Shown: positions 16,694 to 25,393 of the stretch, one piece after another | How the letters are laid out: every line of letters starts with the position of its first letter | Position numbering within the stretch: position 1 is the stretch's first letter | NCBI GenBank assembly: GCA_964540005.1 | Contig: CAZILN010000178.1 | Span: forward strand, 1 to 39,386 | From: CAZILN01 sp964540005 | Lineage (GTDB): Bacteria > Bacteroidota > Bacteroidia > Bacteroidales > SM23-62 | Length of the DNA stretch: 39,386 bases | Direction: 5' to 3' | Position numbers and translations under genes: made by a program | The notes under the pieces: model-generated | Told to the model about the DNA's origin: nothing | The model's database searches: none | The model's input: only the letters and a program-made list of their open reading frames with translations

Positions 16694-18211
16694 TCAGAAC
16701 TGGAAATAAATGAAGGGTTGCAGGTCGGAGGTCTGGGACTGGTATATAAGGAACACCACGAGGGTAACGATTATGATCTTGGCCCAGAAAGGGGTGCGGA
16801 CAAACCAGTTCTTATAGTTTTCTTTCCACCTGGATGGCCACCAGTGGATCACAAATCCTGCCAGCATAACGGCAAAAACCAGTTTATAGGCCATTATCAC
16901 TTCGGGGATAACCGAAAGATCCATGCTGTGGGTCAGCTGGTACAGCATGGCGTTGACGCGTTCGGTATCATCGGCCCGGAACCATATCCGGGTAAAGGTG
17001 ATGAAGTTAAAAGTGATGAAGATCTTCCAGGCATGTACCAGCAGGCCTTTTTTATGCTCATAGGGACTGATCTTCTTCCAGAATTTATAGATGATCAGTC
17101 CGATCCCGTTGAGTCCGCCCCAGATAATGAATTTCATATCGGCCCCGTGCCAGAGTCCCCCGAGCAGCATGGTGATCATCAGGTTTATGTTGGTCCGCAA
17201 CTTCCCCTTCCGGTTCCCTCCCAGGGGGATGTAGAGGTAATCTTTCAGCCATGAGGAAAGGGATATATGCCAGCGGCGCCAGAAGTCCCCCACATTTTCC
17301 GCCTTGTAGGGTGAGTTGAAGTTACGGGGCAGGCGGAAGCCCATCAGGAGTGCCACGCCAATGGCAATGTCGGTGTAGCCTGAAAAATCACAATAGACCT
17401 GCAGGGAATATCCGTACAGGGCCATCAGGTTTTCGAAACCCGTAAACAGGGTGGGGGTCTCGAAGATCCTGTCTATAAAATTAACCGCCAGGTAATCCCC
17501 CAGCACCATTTTTTTAAACAGGCCCTTGAGGATCATAAACAGTGCAAACCCAAACTCCTCGCGGGTTATCATATATTTCAGGTAGAGCTGTGGCACAAAT
17601 TCGGATGCCCTGACTATGGGACCTGCAACCAGCTGGGGAAAGAAGGAGACATAGAAGCCGAAATCGACGATGCTCTTCACCGGCTGGCACTTCCCCCTGA
17701 AGACATCCAGGATATAGCTGATGGTCTGAAAAGTGAAGAATGAAATCCCTACCGGGAGGAAGATCCTTGAGGCATCGAAATGTGAACCCGTGACATTGTT
17801 TGACCACAGGGCCAGCCAGTTAACTGCCTGAAGATCAGTATTAAAGGTTTGGTTAAAAGTGTCGGTAAAAAAGTAGGTATACTTGAAATAGGACAGCATT
17901 CCCAGGTTAATGATGATGCCCAGGGCAACGAACAGCTTCTTCGACAGCAGGGATTTATAGTTATATATGGCCTTCCCTGTGAAATAATTGGCAATGGTTG
18001 AAAAAATCAGGAGTAAAAAGAAAAAGCCGCTGGTCTTATAGTAAAAAAACAGGCTGATGAAAAACAGGTAGCTGTTCCTCAGTGCCCTCTGTTTGTAGAT
18101 GAGGGAGTAAATGGTAAAAGCGACAGCAAGGAACACCCAGAAATACAATCGAGTGAATAACAGGGGAGCATCCTGGTTGTATAGGAATATGTTACTCAGT
18201 GTCTCTCTCAT
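16694..18211 (-). CDS. MBOAT-family O-acyltransferase (AlgI/PatA-like)
   Basis: 505 residues with about ten to twelve membrane helices. The MBOAT signature is present: LSSWLKDYLYIPLGGNRKG and the active-site histidine in LGGLWHGADMKFIIWGGLNG, the layout of AlgI, DltB and PatA. Such proteins pass acetyl groups across the membrane for O-acetylation of alginate-like polymers, teichoic acids or peptidoglycan. It is the last intact gene of a minus-strand run. The two genes upstream encode SGNH proteins that would be its natural extracytoplasmic partners, and a lytic transglycosylase lies just beyond them. That context makes peptidoglycan or another envelope glycan the likely acceptor, but this is not shown by the sequence. 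The GH2 remnant starts directly after its stop. Confidence 0.9.
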   Translation of the reverse strand: MRETLSNIFLYNQDAPLLFTRLYFWVFLAVAFTIYSLIYKQRALRNSYLFFISLFFYYKTSGFFFLLLIFSTIANYFTGKAIYNYKSLLSKKLFVALGIIINLGMLSYFKYTYFFTDTFNQTFNTDLQAVNWLALWSNNVTGSHFDASRIFLPVGISFFTFQTISYILDVFRGKCQPVKSIVDFGFYVSFFPQLVAGPIVRASEFVPQLYLKYMITREEFGFALFMILKGLFKKMVLGDYLAVNFIDRIFETPTLFTGFENLMALYGYSLQVYCDFSGYTDIAIGVALLMGFRLPRNFNSPYKAENVGDFWRRWHISLSSWLKDYLYIPLGGNRKGKLRTNINLMITMLLGGLWHGADMKFIIWGGLNGIGLIIYKFWKKISPYEHKKGLLVHAWKIFITFNFITFTRIWFRADDTERVNAMLYQLTHSMDLSVIPEVIMAYKLVFAVMLAGFVIHWWPSRWKENYKNWFVRTPFWAKIIIVTLVVFLIYQSQTSDLQPFIYFQF

Positions 18212-18253
18212 AAAAACATTAGCCTGTCCTGGTACAAATATACCAGTACCGTG

Positions 18254-19531
18254 TTAATATCGGTCAGCCGCCCCCGACCGGCTCCCATCTATATGGTTGT
18301 CATAAGACCGCAGGAGTGCATTAAAAAAAAGATCCCCCTTCAAGAGGTAACCCTTGTGTGTAAAGTGTATCCTGTCGCGTTTTGCCAGTCCGTACTGCTG
18401 CCAGATAATTATGGAATTCAGTCCACCCATGATCTCATAAAAATTCCATACCCCGTATCCGTTCTCTTCTGCCAGGGCGTAGATCACATCCTGGACCAGC
18501 TTTGTATTATTATTGATATACCTGCGGTACAGATATGAGTCGTTCGGAACGGTAAGTATGACAGCAGCACCGGGAGCGGCCGATCTGAACCGGTTGATCA
18601 TTGAATCATACTCCCGGCTGAACTGTTCAGGATTGAAATACCGGCCATAGGCGTCGTTGGTACCCATGGACAGGATGATCAGGTCAGGGTCCAGCGCCCC
18701 GACGTGCTCCTCCAGGAGCTGGCACCTCAGGAAGGAAGGCACTTTGGCCCCGTTGATGCCTATAGAATGGTAAACAAAGCCGGGATCATCGGTCCCGAGG
18801 CTGATCCCGTAAAAGTCAAAATGGTTCTGCAGGGAGTCTGTCTGCTGCAGCCTCACAGTCACAGAATCCACAAAGCGGTCGAGCTGGAAAACCCGGATGC
18901 CCGGATGCCTTTCTTCACTTACTTCGGAGATCCGTGCCGCAGCATCAATATAAAAGTCATACGAGAGGCTGTCTTCCTCGTAAAAAAGAATGATCCGGTT
19001 GCATTCATAATCAACTATATCGCTGGGAGGGAACCAGAAAGTAATACTTCCGTGCGGATCCTGGGTACTGACTGAGATCCCGGACACACCAAGCTTGCAG
19101 TTTCTTCGTTCTTCAACATTCCTGCATCCGGTCCATTTACCATAGGAAGACACCCTGTAATTGGTAGGGTTGTTTGTCCGGGCCAACCTGTATGGAAACA
19201 CAAAACCCCTTCCCCCGTTGAGTCCGGGCTCAAATGATTGCAACCGCTTTCGCACCCGGTCGGTATATACATCGGCCTGCAGGTGGGACCCCCCTATATG
19301 GAGGATCTTTATCTGTCCCTCTCCCGTTTTCAGCAGCCTGTCTAATTTCTCATATACGGGATTGAATGAGGAGCTGTCGCCGAAAAACTGTATCCTGTTC
19401 AGATCATACCGTATGAATTCATATGTATCAATTTGATAGGGATTCGCGAAGGACTGGGCAGCCATTTCATGCTGAAGGGCAAATCCGGCCAGGAGTATTA
19501 TAACAGGATAAAGTCGTTTGACACAGCTCAT
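18254..19531 (-). CDS. SGNH/GDSL-type hydrolase or acetyltransferase, exported
   Basis: The start at 19529-19531 (MSCVKRLYPVIILLAGFALQ) was chosen because an AGGGGG sequence sits six bases before it and it opens a signal peptide; an ATG five codons upstream is the alternative. Length 425 residues. SGNH blocks: block I reads ILHIGGSHLQ (GGS instead of GDS, serine about residue 82), block III is ILSMGTNDAYG, and block V is RDRIHFTHKGY with the Asp and His of the triad. In MBOAT clusters such proteins act as the O-acetyltransferase that accepts acetyl from the membrane protein (AlgJ/AlgX/PatB-like) or as deacetylases; sequence alone does not decide. It lies three bases after the upstream SGNH gene (by the longer start) and 42 bases before the MBOAT gene. 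Confidence 0.85.
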   Translation of the reverse strand: MSCVKRLYPVIILLAGFALQHEMAAQSFANPYQIDTYEFIRYDLNRIQFFGDSSSFNPVYEKLDRLLKTGEGQIKILHIGGSHLQADVYTDRVRKRLQSFEPGLNGGRGFVFPYRLARTNNPTNYRVSSYGKWTGCRNVEERRNCKLGVSGISVSTQDPHGSITFWFPPSDIVDYECNRIILFYEEDSLSYDFYIDAAARISEVSEERHPGIRVFQLDRFVDSVTVRLQQTDSLQNHFDFYGISLGTDDPGFVYHSIGINGAKVPSFLRCQLLEEHVGALDPDLIILSMGTNDAYGRYFNPEQFSREYDSMINRFRSAAPGAAVILTVPNDSYLYRRYINNNTKLVQDVIYALAEENGYGVWNFYEIMGGLNSIIIWQQYGLAKRDRIHFTHKGYLLKGDLFFNALLRSYDNHIDGSRSGAADRY

Positions 19532-19537
19532 ATCATT

Positions 19538-19543
19538 CCCCCT
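19538..19543 (-). promoter_or_regulatory. Shine-Dalgarno-like site deciding the SGNH gene start
   Basis: AGGGGG on the minus strand ends six bases before the ATG at 19529-19531. A purine SD this strong is uncommon among the starts in this window, and it favours the inner methionine over the ATG at 19546, within whose reading frame it lies. Confidence 0.5.
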
Positions 19544-19549
19544 CATGGC

Positions 19550-21040
19550 TTATGGTCCGGATGCCTTCTTTGTTGCGCCCAGGTACCTTTCGAAATCATA
19601 CAGGAGGGCATTGTAGAACATTTCTGCAATCACCCTTGCCCCCCGTGCATTGAAATGCGTAAAGTCGCTGGTGGCAAGTGGGGGTTCGGCATAGACCCAA
19701 CTGGGCATTGAATTATATCCACCCATGGCTTCATACATATCCCAGTAGGCACAGCCGGCCCTGAAGGAAGCATTTTTCAAAGCCCCCCGTATACCGTCGA
19801 GGTTGGGATAGGATACATAGGAGTCTTTCTCTTTCATCGACATGTCATGAACGCCAATCACCAGAATGGGTAAGCCGGGATCAATCTCTTTCAAACGCCT
19901 TAATTGTCCGTAAAACCACCGCTCGTAGTAATCATAATTGTCAGCAATATAGGGAACCACATTGCCCCCGAACTGGAGGATCAGCATTTCCACGTTCAGC
20001 GTGTCGAGCATCCGGCTAAGCAGGTCCCTGTCAATCCTGGTAAAGATGAGTCCGGCACTACCCCGCATAGCTATGTTATCAACGGCGACGCCCTTATTCC
20101 CGTCCAAAGCAATGCCGTAGAAATCCGGACTTTCCGAACCCTGGAATCTCAGGTTGATCTCCTGCGGGTGCTCCCGGAACTGCCATTCCTTAATATTCAG
20201 GTGTGTTTCGGGAAAAAGAATATCTGCATCGTACAGTTCTCCGTCCACCTGGCATTCGATGTATACAGGCTGTTCGCTGTACCCGTAGAACAACCGGCAC
20301 CGGTCAAACTGACGGTTCAGGCTGTAGGTCCGCTGGGATGTCTTCAGGTTTATCCAGGCCTCATGAACAGCAGTATCGGCAGGCAGGGAATCGGGAACAT
20401 AGGGAGTAAACCGGGCAAAAGAGGCCGCAAGTCCATACCGGCTGTGCATCAATGTTGAATCGATGTTTCCGAAAGAAGTATACCTGATCCAGTTGTCGGA
20501 GGCCGTATGCCTGAGCGAAAGCTGGTAACCGTACAACTCCACCGCCGGCCGCAGTCCCACACCCGACCCGCCGAAGCGTTGCTGCAAGCGGTTCCTTATA
20601 TATGAGGTCATCCGGTCCCCTTCGATCTGGGAATCCCCGTAATGCATAATGCGGATAAGCTCTTCGGAGGATTTCAGCCTGCTCAACTGCTTGAAAATCG
20701 GATACAATACCGTACTATCGTTTTTGGGATATTCTATGTAATGGATCCTGATCTTCAGGCTGTCTTCGTTGGCCCTTATGGTATCTAACAGCTCGCTTTC
20801 TTCCCGCCCGGGAAGCCGGTCTGCAAATAAGGAGGTGTCATTTATGGCGCTGCTCTGGCTGATGATGCCACTGATATCGGCATATTGAATGGTGTCTCCC
20901 CTAAGGAGCTCATCCAGGGTGAGAAAATGGAGCCTGATATTTTTACCAAGCCGGATACCTTCACCGGGAAAAAATACGGATATTATGAAAAGAAGAGCCA
21001 ATACAGACAATATGAACAATAGTATCCGTGGGGGCTTCAT
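19550..21040 (-). CDS. SGNH/GDSL-type hydrolase-like protein with N-terminal membrane anchor
   Basis: 496 residues. The N-terminus has a single hydrophobic helix (about residues 5-24) without a clear cleavage site, suggesting an anchor in the inner membrane with the rest outside the cytoplasm. SGNH motifs: IMHYGDSQIEGDR with Ser137, LQFGGNVVPY as block III (the Asn is preceded by GG), and SDFTHFN with Asp459 and His462. An SSxGVGLRPAVELY-like segment precedes the central strands. It is a paralogue of the following SGNH gene in layout but differs in sequence. It begins nine bases after the transglycosylase gene and is followed three bases later by the second SGNH gene and then the MBOAT gene, so all are probably co-transcribed. 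Likely a partner in envelope-glycan O-acetylation. Confidence 0.82.
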   Translation of the reverse strand: MKPPRILLFILSVLALLFIISVFFPGEGIRLGKNIRLHFLTLDELLRGDTIQYADISGIISQSSAINDTSLFADRLPGREESELLDTIRANEDSLKIRIHYIEYPKNDSTVLYPIFKQLSRLKSSEELIRIMHYGDSQIEGDRMTSYIRNRLQQRFGGSGVGLRPAVELYGYQLSLRHTASDNWIRYTSFGNIDSTLMHSRYGLAASFARFTPYVPDSLPADTAVHEAWINLKTSQRTYSLNRQFDRCRLFYGYSEQPVYIECQVDGELYDADILFPETHLNIKEWQFREHPQEINLRFQGSESPDFYGIALDGNKGVAVDNIAMRGSAGLIFTRIDRDLLSRMLDTLNVEMLILQFGGNVVPYIADNYDYYERWFYGQLRRLKEIDPGLPILVIGVHDMSMKEKDSYVSYPNLDGIRGALKNASFRAGCAYWDMYEAMGGYNSMPSWVYAEPPLATSDFTHFNARGARVIAEMFYNALLYDFERYLGATKKASGP

Positions 21041-21049
21041 TTCCTGGTC

Positions 21050-22729
21050 CTAGCCTTTCCTTTTGATCTTGATTACCTGTCCGGGCCTGATCTTACCGGC
21101 ATTCGATATATTATTCAGTTCCATTATATCGGTATCGGTCACTCCCGAGTATTTCTGTGCTATCTCCCAGAGGGTGTCACCCGAGCGTATGGTATAATAT
21201 ATGAAATCATCACTCAGGGCTTCGTTGACAACTGCAGATCCGGCAGGCTCCGATGATACCGTTTTACCTACAGAAAGCTGTTTTTCCGCAAAGCTCATAT
21301 CGTCGATCTTCGCGTACTGCCCGGCTTTGTCTTTGGGGACATATACTATGAGCTGCTGCCCGGAGCGGATCATTGAGCCGTATATGTTGTTCCAGTATTT
21401 AAGGTCCGACAGCTTGACATGATACCATCCGGCTATGATCCCCAGGTTGTCTCCTGACTTTACGGTATAACTGACCTTGGTCATGTTCTTTGAGGGCGGC
21501 TCCGGAAGATAGCGGGAGCTGGTATAATCGGCCGGGGCCTTTGTTTTGATCTCCTTATTGAAAAGGATGGAGTCTTTATAGGCAAGTATGGAATCCTGCA
21601 GGTCTATGAACTTCAAAGTACACTCCATCGGGAGCTTGAGGGAGAAAGGACGTGAATGTCCGGGTATGACATCCCTCTTGTATTGCGGATTTATATCACG
21701 CAGCAGGTCAAGGGGTATACCCAGCACCTCACTTACCTGCACAAGGTGAAGTTCATCGGTGATCATCAGGGTGTCGGATGGAATTGGCAGGTCGATTTTT
21801 ACCGGGACCAGATTATGCTCTTTATAGTAGTTCATGGTATAGGTGGCTGCGATGAACGCAGGTACATGTCCGCGGGTCTGACGGGGCAGGTAATAGTAAA
21901 TATCCCAGAAATTTATTTTGCCTCCGGAGCGCCTGATGGCTTTGTTGACGCTGCCCGGACCGCAGTTGTAGGCAGCGATCACCAGTATCCAGTCCCCATA
22001 AATCTCATAAAGGTCCTTCATGTACCGGGCTGCAGCGTGGGTGGATTTGATCGGATCACACCTTTCATCAACATAAGAATTTATGGTCAGGTCATACATC
22101 CTTCCGGTACCGTACATGAACTGCCACATCCCTGTGGCGCCCACCCGTGATACAGCCCTCGGGTTCAGGGCAGACTCGATGATGGCACAGTATTCCAGTT
22201 CAAGGGGTATATCATAGTAGGTGAAGATCTCTTCAAACATGGGAAAATAATAATCCGAAAGTCCAAGCATGATCCCCACCAGTTCCTTTCTCTTTGTGGT
22301 ATACATCTGGATGTATCTTCGCACATACTGGTTATATGAAAGTTCTACAGGTGATGACAGGCGGGCCAGCCTGTCTACGTAAACCGAATCCGGCAAAGCC
22401 TCATCCAGGCTATCGGTTTCGGCTATAAGCGAATCGTAGTCAGTCAACACCCCGGAAGTATTCTTAACATACCACAGGTTTAGCAGGCTGTCGAGGTTAT
22501 CAAGGTAACGGGATGTGGTAATCTCTATGAGCTGGTCCTCAACCGGTATCATCACCGGCAGAGTATCCGGTGTGTTGTCCGGACGCGCAGTATACTCCGT
22601 AGAGTACCCGGTAATTAATACTGTAGAATCACCGGTCGTTATATCTGAAGCATATAAACCATTATCCCATAAATTAAATCCTCCTGCTGAAAGCAATCCC
22701 ATCATCAATAACAATGCTGTTTTTCTCAT
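21050..22729 (-). CDS. LysM-containing lytic transglycosylase (MltD-like)
   Basis: 559 residues from the methionine at 22727-22729, which begins a signal peptide (MRKTALLLMMGLLSAGG); the frame extends eight codons further. The SLT domain contains YCAIIESALNPRAVSRVGATGMWQFM, with the catalytic Glu in ESALNP (about residue 185), followed by the AAYNCGPG motif. Two LysM domains follow: VKSGDNLGIIAGWYHV...GQQLIVYVP and IRSGDTLWEIAQKYSGV...GQVIKIKRK at the very C-terminus. It cleaves the glycan strands of peptidoglycan to form 1,6-anhydro ends and binds the wall through LysM. The neighbours are DUF5683, ParB and ParA upstream, a recurrent order in Bacteroidota, and an MBOAT/SGNH set downstream. 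O-acetylation of MurNAc is known to block such enzymes, which makes this neighbourhood suggestive. Confidence 0.93.
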   Translation of the reverse strand: MRKTALLLMMGLLSAGGFNLWDNGLYASDITTGDSTVLITGYSTEYTARPDNTPDTLPVMIPVEDQLIEITTSRYLDNLDSLLNLWYVKNTSGVLTDYDSLIAETDSLDEALPDSVYVDRLARLSSPVELSYNQYVRRYIQMYTTKRKELVGIMLGLSDYYFPMFEEIFTYYDIPLELEYCAIIESALNPRAVSRVGATGMWQFMYGTGRMYDLTINSYVDERCDPIKSTHAAARYMKDLYEIYGDWILVIAAYNCGPGSVNKAIRRSGGKINFWDIYYYLPRQTRGHVPAFIAATYTMNYYKEHNLVPVKIDLPIPSDTLMITDELHLVQVSEVLGIPLDLLRDINPQYKRDVIPGHSRPFSLKLPMECTLKFIDLQDSILAYKDSILFNKEIKTKAPADYTSSRYLPEPPSKNMTKVSYTVKSGDNLGIIAGWYHVKLSDLKYWNNIYGSMIRSGQQLIVYVPKDKAGQYAKIDDMSFAEKQLSVGKTVSSEPAGSAVVNEALSDDFIYYTIRSGDTLWEIAQKYSGVTDTDIMELNNISNAGKIRPGQVIKIKRKG

Positions 22730-22765
22730 TACATACTTTTTAAAAAGAAACAAAGTAAAGTAAAA

Positions 22766-23350
22766 CTAAAAAGATAGGCAACATCTGAGTCCCAAAGAAT
22801 AAGCCTGGTTACCGGGCGGGGGGATCAAAAGGGGTTCAATCTTCATGGAAAGATCATCTGAGATATCGAAGTCGATCAGGTAGGCATCAACGCTGGCATC
22901 TATGATCTGCAACATGTAAAACCCGGCCGTTACGATGATAAACAGGTCACGGTACCGCCTGTGGTAATCCTTATACCACTTCACTTCAGGAATAACCTGT
23001 CCTTCATACTCTTCCAGGTCGTTCTCCAGCATATAAATGTATTTATCCTTGTACTTCCTGTAATTCGTGGCATTATAGACGACACTTCCCGACAGGGTGC
23101 CAAAGCCTACATAGACAATCGGGACCTTCCACCATTTTTTATTGTAAATCTGTCCGAGTCCGGGTAAAACCGCGGAATAAATCATAGCCTGCCGCGGAGA
23201 ATGTTCTGCAAGTGACGATGTATCGGAAAGGGTTTTAACGCCTTCAACAATTATGGTATCCCTTGCCTGTCTATTGCCGGGCTGGCTATGGCCGGGCAAA
23301 AAGGAAAATAACAGAATCGTCAAAACAAGGAGGCGGTAAAATCCTGTCAA
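22766..23350 (-). CDS. DUF5683 membrane protein
   Basis: 194 residues with a signal peptide ending GHSQ and the DUF5683 core: HSPRQAMIYSAVLPGLGQIYNKKWWKVPIVYVGFG followed by NATNYRKYKDKYIYML, RYRDLFIIVTAGFYMLQIIDASVDAYLIDFD. It has about two to three hydrophobic segments. The function is unassigned, but this protein regularly sits next to parB in Bacteroidota, as here (91 bases after parB, 36 before the transglycosylase start chosen above). A role at the envelope is inferred from context. Confidence 0.85.
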   Translation of the reverse strand: MTGFYRLLVLTILLFSFLPGHSQPGNRQARDTIIVEGVKTLSDTSSLAEHSPRQAMIYSAVLPGLGQIYNKKWWKVPIVYVGFGTLSGSVVYNATNYRKYKDKYIYMLENDLEEYEGQVIPEVKWYKDYHRRYRDLFIIVTAGFYMLQIIDASVDAYLIDFDISDDLSMKIEPLLIPPPGNQAYSLGLRCCLSF

Positions 23351-23441
23351 AACGCTGATTTTTAATACCTTATTTTTTAATAGTATAATACAAATACTAC
23401 TACATAGCTGACGCGATGTAAGGTAGTATTTGCATCATACT

Positions 23442-24320
23442 TTATTTCTTTTTTAGATTATCAAGAACTGATAAGATCCTTTCGAGTTCCTGATCTGATT
23501 TGAAAGGTATAACGATGCGTCCGTTTCCTTTATTGTTCCTGCGGAAATCCACATCGGCCTGGAAGTAATCAGAGAGCTGTCCTCTCAGGGTATCGTATTG
23601 AAGGGAAGAGCCGGCACCGGTCTTTTCCGTTTTGCCGCTTCCCCTGGCTGTATTGAGCCTGCGGACTATCTCCTCTACCTTCCTGACAGATAGGTCTTTA
23701 TCAACAATTTCCTGGTACACATCAAGTTGGGCATTGGGATCCGGAATATTTACCAGGGCCCGTGCATGACCCATGGAAATGTTCTTTTCACGTATCCCGA
23801 GCTGAATCTCAGCCGGAAGTTTCAGAAGGCGCAGATAATTGGAAATGGTCGATCTTTTTTTTCCGACCCTGTCGCTCAGTTCCTCCTGGGTCAGGCTTAT
23901 TTCTTCGATCAGGCGCTGATAACTGATAGCCACTTCAATGGAATCGAGGTCCTCACGCTGTATGTTCTCAACAAGGGCCATCTCCAGCATGTTCTGATCA
24001 TTAGCCACACGTACATAAGCAGGGATACTTTTCAGTCCGGCCATCAAAGCCGCTTTGTACCGCCTTTCGCCTGTGATAAGCTGGTATTTATCCCCGTTGA
24101 CCTGCCTGACAGTGATGGGCTGGATGATCCCTATCTCCCTGATGGAACTGGCCAGCTCCTCCAGCGATTCTTCATCAAAATTAGTCCGCGGCTGATAAGG
24201 ATTGACATCGATCTTATCCATATCGACATCGTTGATGGAGGCACCCGCCTGTCTTGCGGGTTGATCCGCGTCTTCGATCAAAGCTCCCAATCCCCTGCCC
24301 AGTGTGTTTCTCTTGGCCAT
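23442..24320 (-). CDS. parB: ParB/Spo0J chromosome partitioning protein
   Basis: 292 residues. The N-terminal ParB/Srx domain has the CTP-binding box GERRYKA at residues 84-90 within YQLITGERRYKAALMAGLKSIPAYVR, preceded by DKIDVNPYQPR, and the NIQREDL segment. A helix-turn-helix follows (LTQEELSDRVGKKRSTISNYLRLLKLP), then a C-terminal dimerisation region. ParB loads on parS sites as a CTP-dependent clamp and works with ParA in origin segregation. It lies 14 bases after parA on the same strand, the standard operon. I found no convincing parS in this window. Confidence 0.96.
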   Translation of the reverse strand: MAKRNTLGRGLGALIEDADQPARQAGASINDVDMDKIDVNPYQPRTNFDEESLEELASSIREIGIIQPITVRQVNGDKYQLITGERRYKAALMAGLKSIPAYVRVANDQNMLEMALVENIQREDLDSIEVAISYQRLIEEISLTQEELSDRVGKKRSTISNYLRLLKLPAEIQLGIREKNISMGHARALVNIPDPNAQLDVYQEIVDKDLSVRKVEEIVRRLNTARGSGKTEKTGAGSSLQYDTLRGQLSDYFQADVDFRRNNKGNGRIVIPFKSDQELERILSVLDNLKKK

Positions 24321-24334
24321 AGTGTAGTCTTTAA

Positions 24335-25135
24335 TTATTCCATTATTTTCTCTGCGTTCCTGATCCTTGTCTTATCATTTTTCTGCATCAGCTCCCTCGC
24401 CAGGTTCAGATGATTGACAGATCCCTTGCTGTCGGCATCATAGAGTATGGCCGGCAAGCCAAAGCTGGGAGCTTCACCCAGTTTTATATTGCGCTGAATA
24501 ATTGTCTCGAAGACCATCTGCTGAAAATGCTTCCTAACCTCATCAACTACCTGGTTGGAAAGCCTGAGACGGGCATCATACATGGTCAGCAGGAATCCTT
24601 CAATTTCCAGCTCGGGATTCAGCCGGCTCTGAATGATCTTGATGGTGTTAAGCAGTTTGCCCAATCCCTCCAGGGCAAAGTATTCGCATTGCACCGGAAT
24701 GATCAGGGAGTCCGCTGCAGTCAGTGAATTGACAGTTATCAGTCCAAGCGAGGGGGAACAGTCTATCAGTATGAAGTCATAATTATCCCTGACACGGTCG
24801 GTTATTTTTTTCAGCACTTTTTCACGGTCAGGCATATTCAGCATTTCTATCTCGGCTCCCACCAGGTCAATACCGGAAGGCAGAACATCCAGTCCTTCGA
24901 TCTCAGTATTAAGCAGTATATTCATGGGATCAACATCATCAACAAGGCACTCGTAAATACTTGTTTTTATGTTTTTTGTGTCGAAACCTAAACCCGAAGT
25001 AGCATTTGCCTGCGGATCGGCATCAACTATCAGTACCCTCTTCTCCAGGACAGCCAGGCTGGCAGCAAGATTAATTGCCGTTGTCGTTTTACCAACCCCA
25101 CCTTTTTGATTAGCCAGTGCGATTACTTTTCCCAT
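24335..25135 (-). CDS. parA: ParA/Soj chromosome partitioning ATPase
   Basis: 266 residues. The deviant Walker A motif KGGVGKTT is at residues 11-18, Walker A' VLIVDADPQANATSG follows, and the Walker B region reads FILIDCSPSLG. This is the MinD/ParA family, full length, without the N-terminal HTH of plasmid ParA proteins, consistent with a chromosomal Soj type. ATP-dependent binding to the nucleoid drives ParB-origin complexes apart. It is the first gene of the minus-strand run of parB, DUF5683, transglycosylase, SGNH and MBOAT genes. A TAnnTTTG box lies 42 bases upstream. Confidence 0.97.
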   Translation of the reverse strand: MGKVIALANQKGGVGKTTTAINLAASLAVLEKRVLIVDADPQANATSGLGFDTKNIKTSIYECLVDDVDPMNILLNTEIEGLDVLPSGIDLVGAEIEMLNMPDREKVLKKITDRVRDNYDFILIDCSPSLGLITVNSLTAADSLIIPVQCEYFALEGLGKLLNTIKIIQSRLNPELEIEGFLLTMYDARLRLSNQVVDEVRKHFQQMVFETIIQRNIKLGEAPSFGLPAILYDADSKGSVNHLNLARELMQKNDKTRIRNAEKIME

Positions 25136-25176
25136 TCAATTCTTTTTATTCCGGTTTTGTTTATCAAAACGGGTTT

Positions 25177-25184
25177 CAAATTTA
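25177..25184 (-). promoter_or_regulatory. Candidate Bacteroidota -7 box (TAnnTTTG) upstream of parA
   Basis: TAAATTTG on the minus strand, 42 bases before the parA start, matches the TAnnTTTG consensus known for Bacteroidota sigma-ABfr promoters. A clear -33 TTTG at the right spacing is not seen, so this is a candidate only. The rest of the 258-base divergent spacer (25136-25393) shows no gene I can support. Confidence 0.3.
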
Positions 25185-25393
25185 CAAACTATTCATTGCA
25201 TCTGAATTTTTTACACTTTTCTTATTGTAAACAATCCTTTTGCATTTGTCAACACATTATTAACAATGAAAGTCGCTGCTTAAGCCAGTTCCTGACAGGG
25301 TGCCACTCAGGGATCCGAAGCCCAGTCATGGATCCGGACTCCAGTTTCATACATGGTTTTTTTTTTGGATATTTACAGGGACTAATCCGGAAC

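Noticed and set aside
16490..17254. 254-codon open frame on the plus strand
   Set aside because: Antisense to the MBOAT gene and the GH2 remnant; sequence rich in Pro/His/Gly with no family signature.
23351..25393. Search for a parS site near parAB
   Set aside because: No TGTTTCACGTGAAACA-like 16-mer was recognised by eye in the parAB spacers or nearby; it may lie outside the window.
25106..25393. Longer N-terminus for the DagK-family protein
   Set aside because: The upstream 96 codons lack family features and overlap the divergent parA promoter region; the VNPNAG motif fits a start at 25394.
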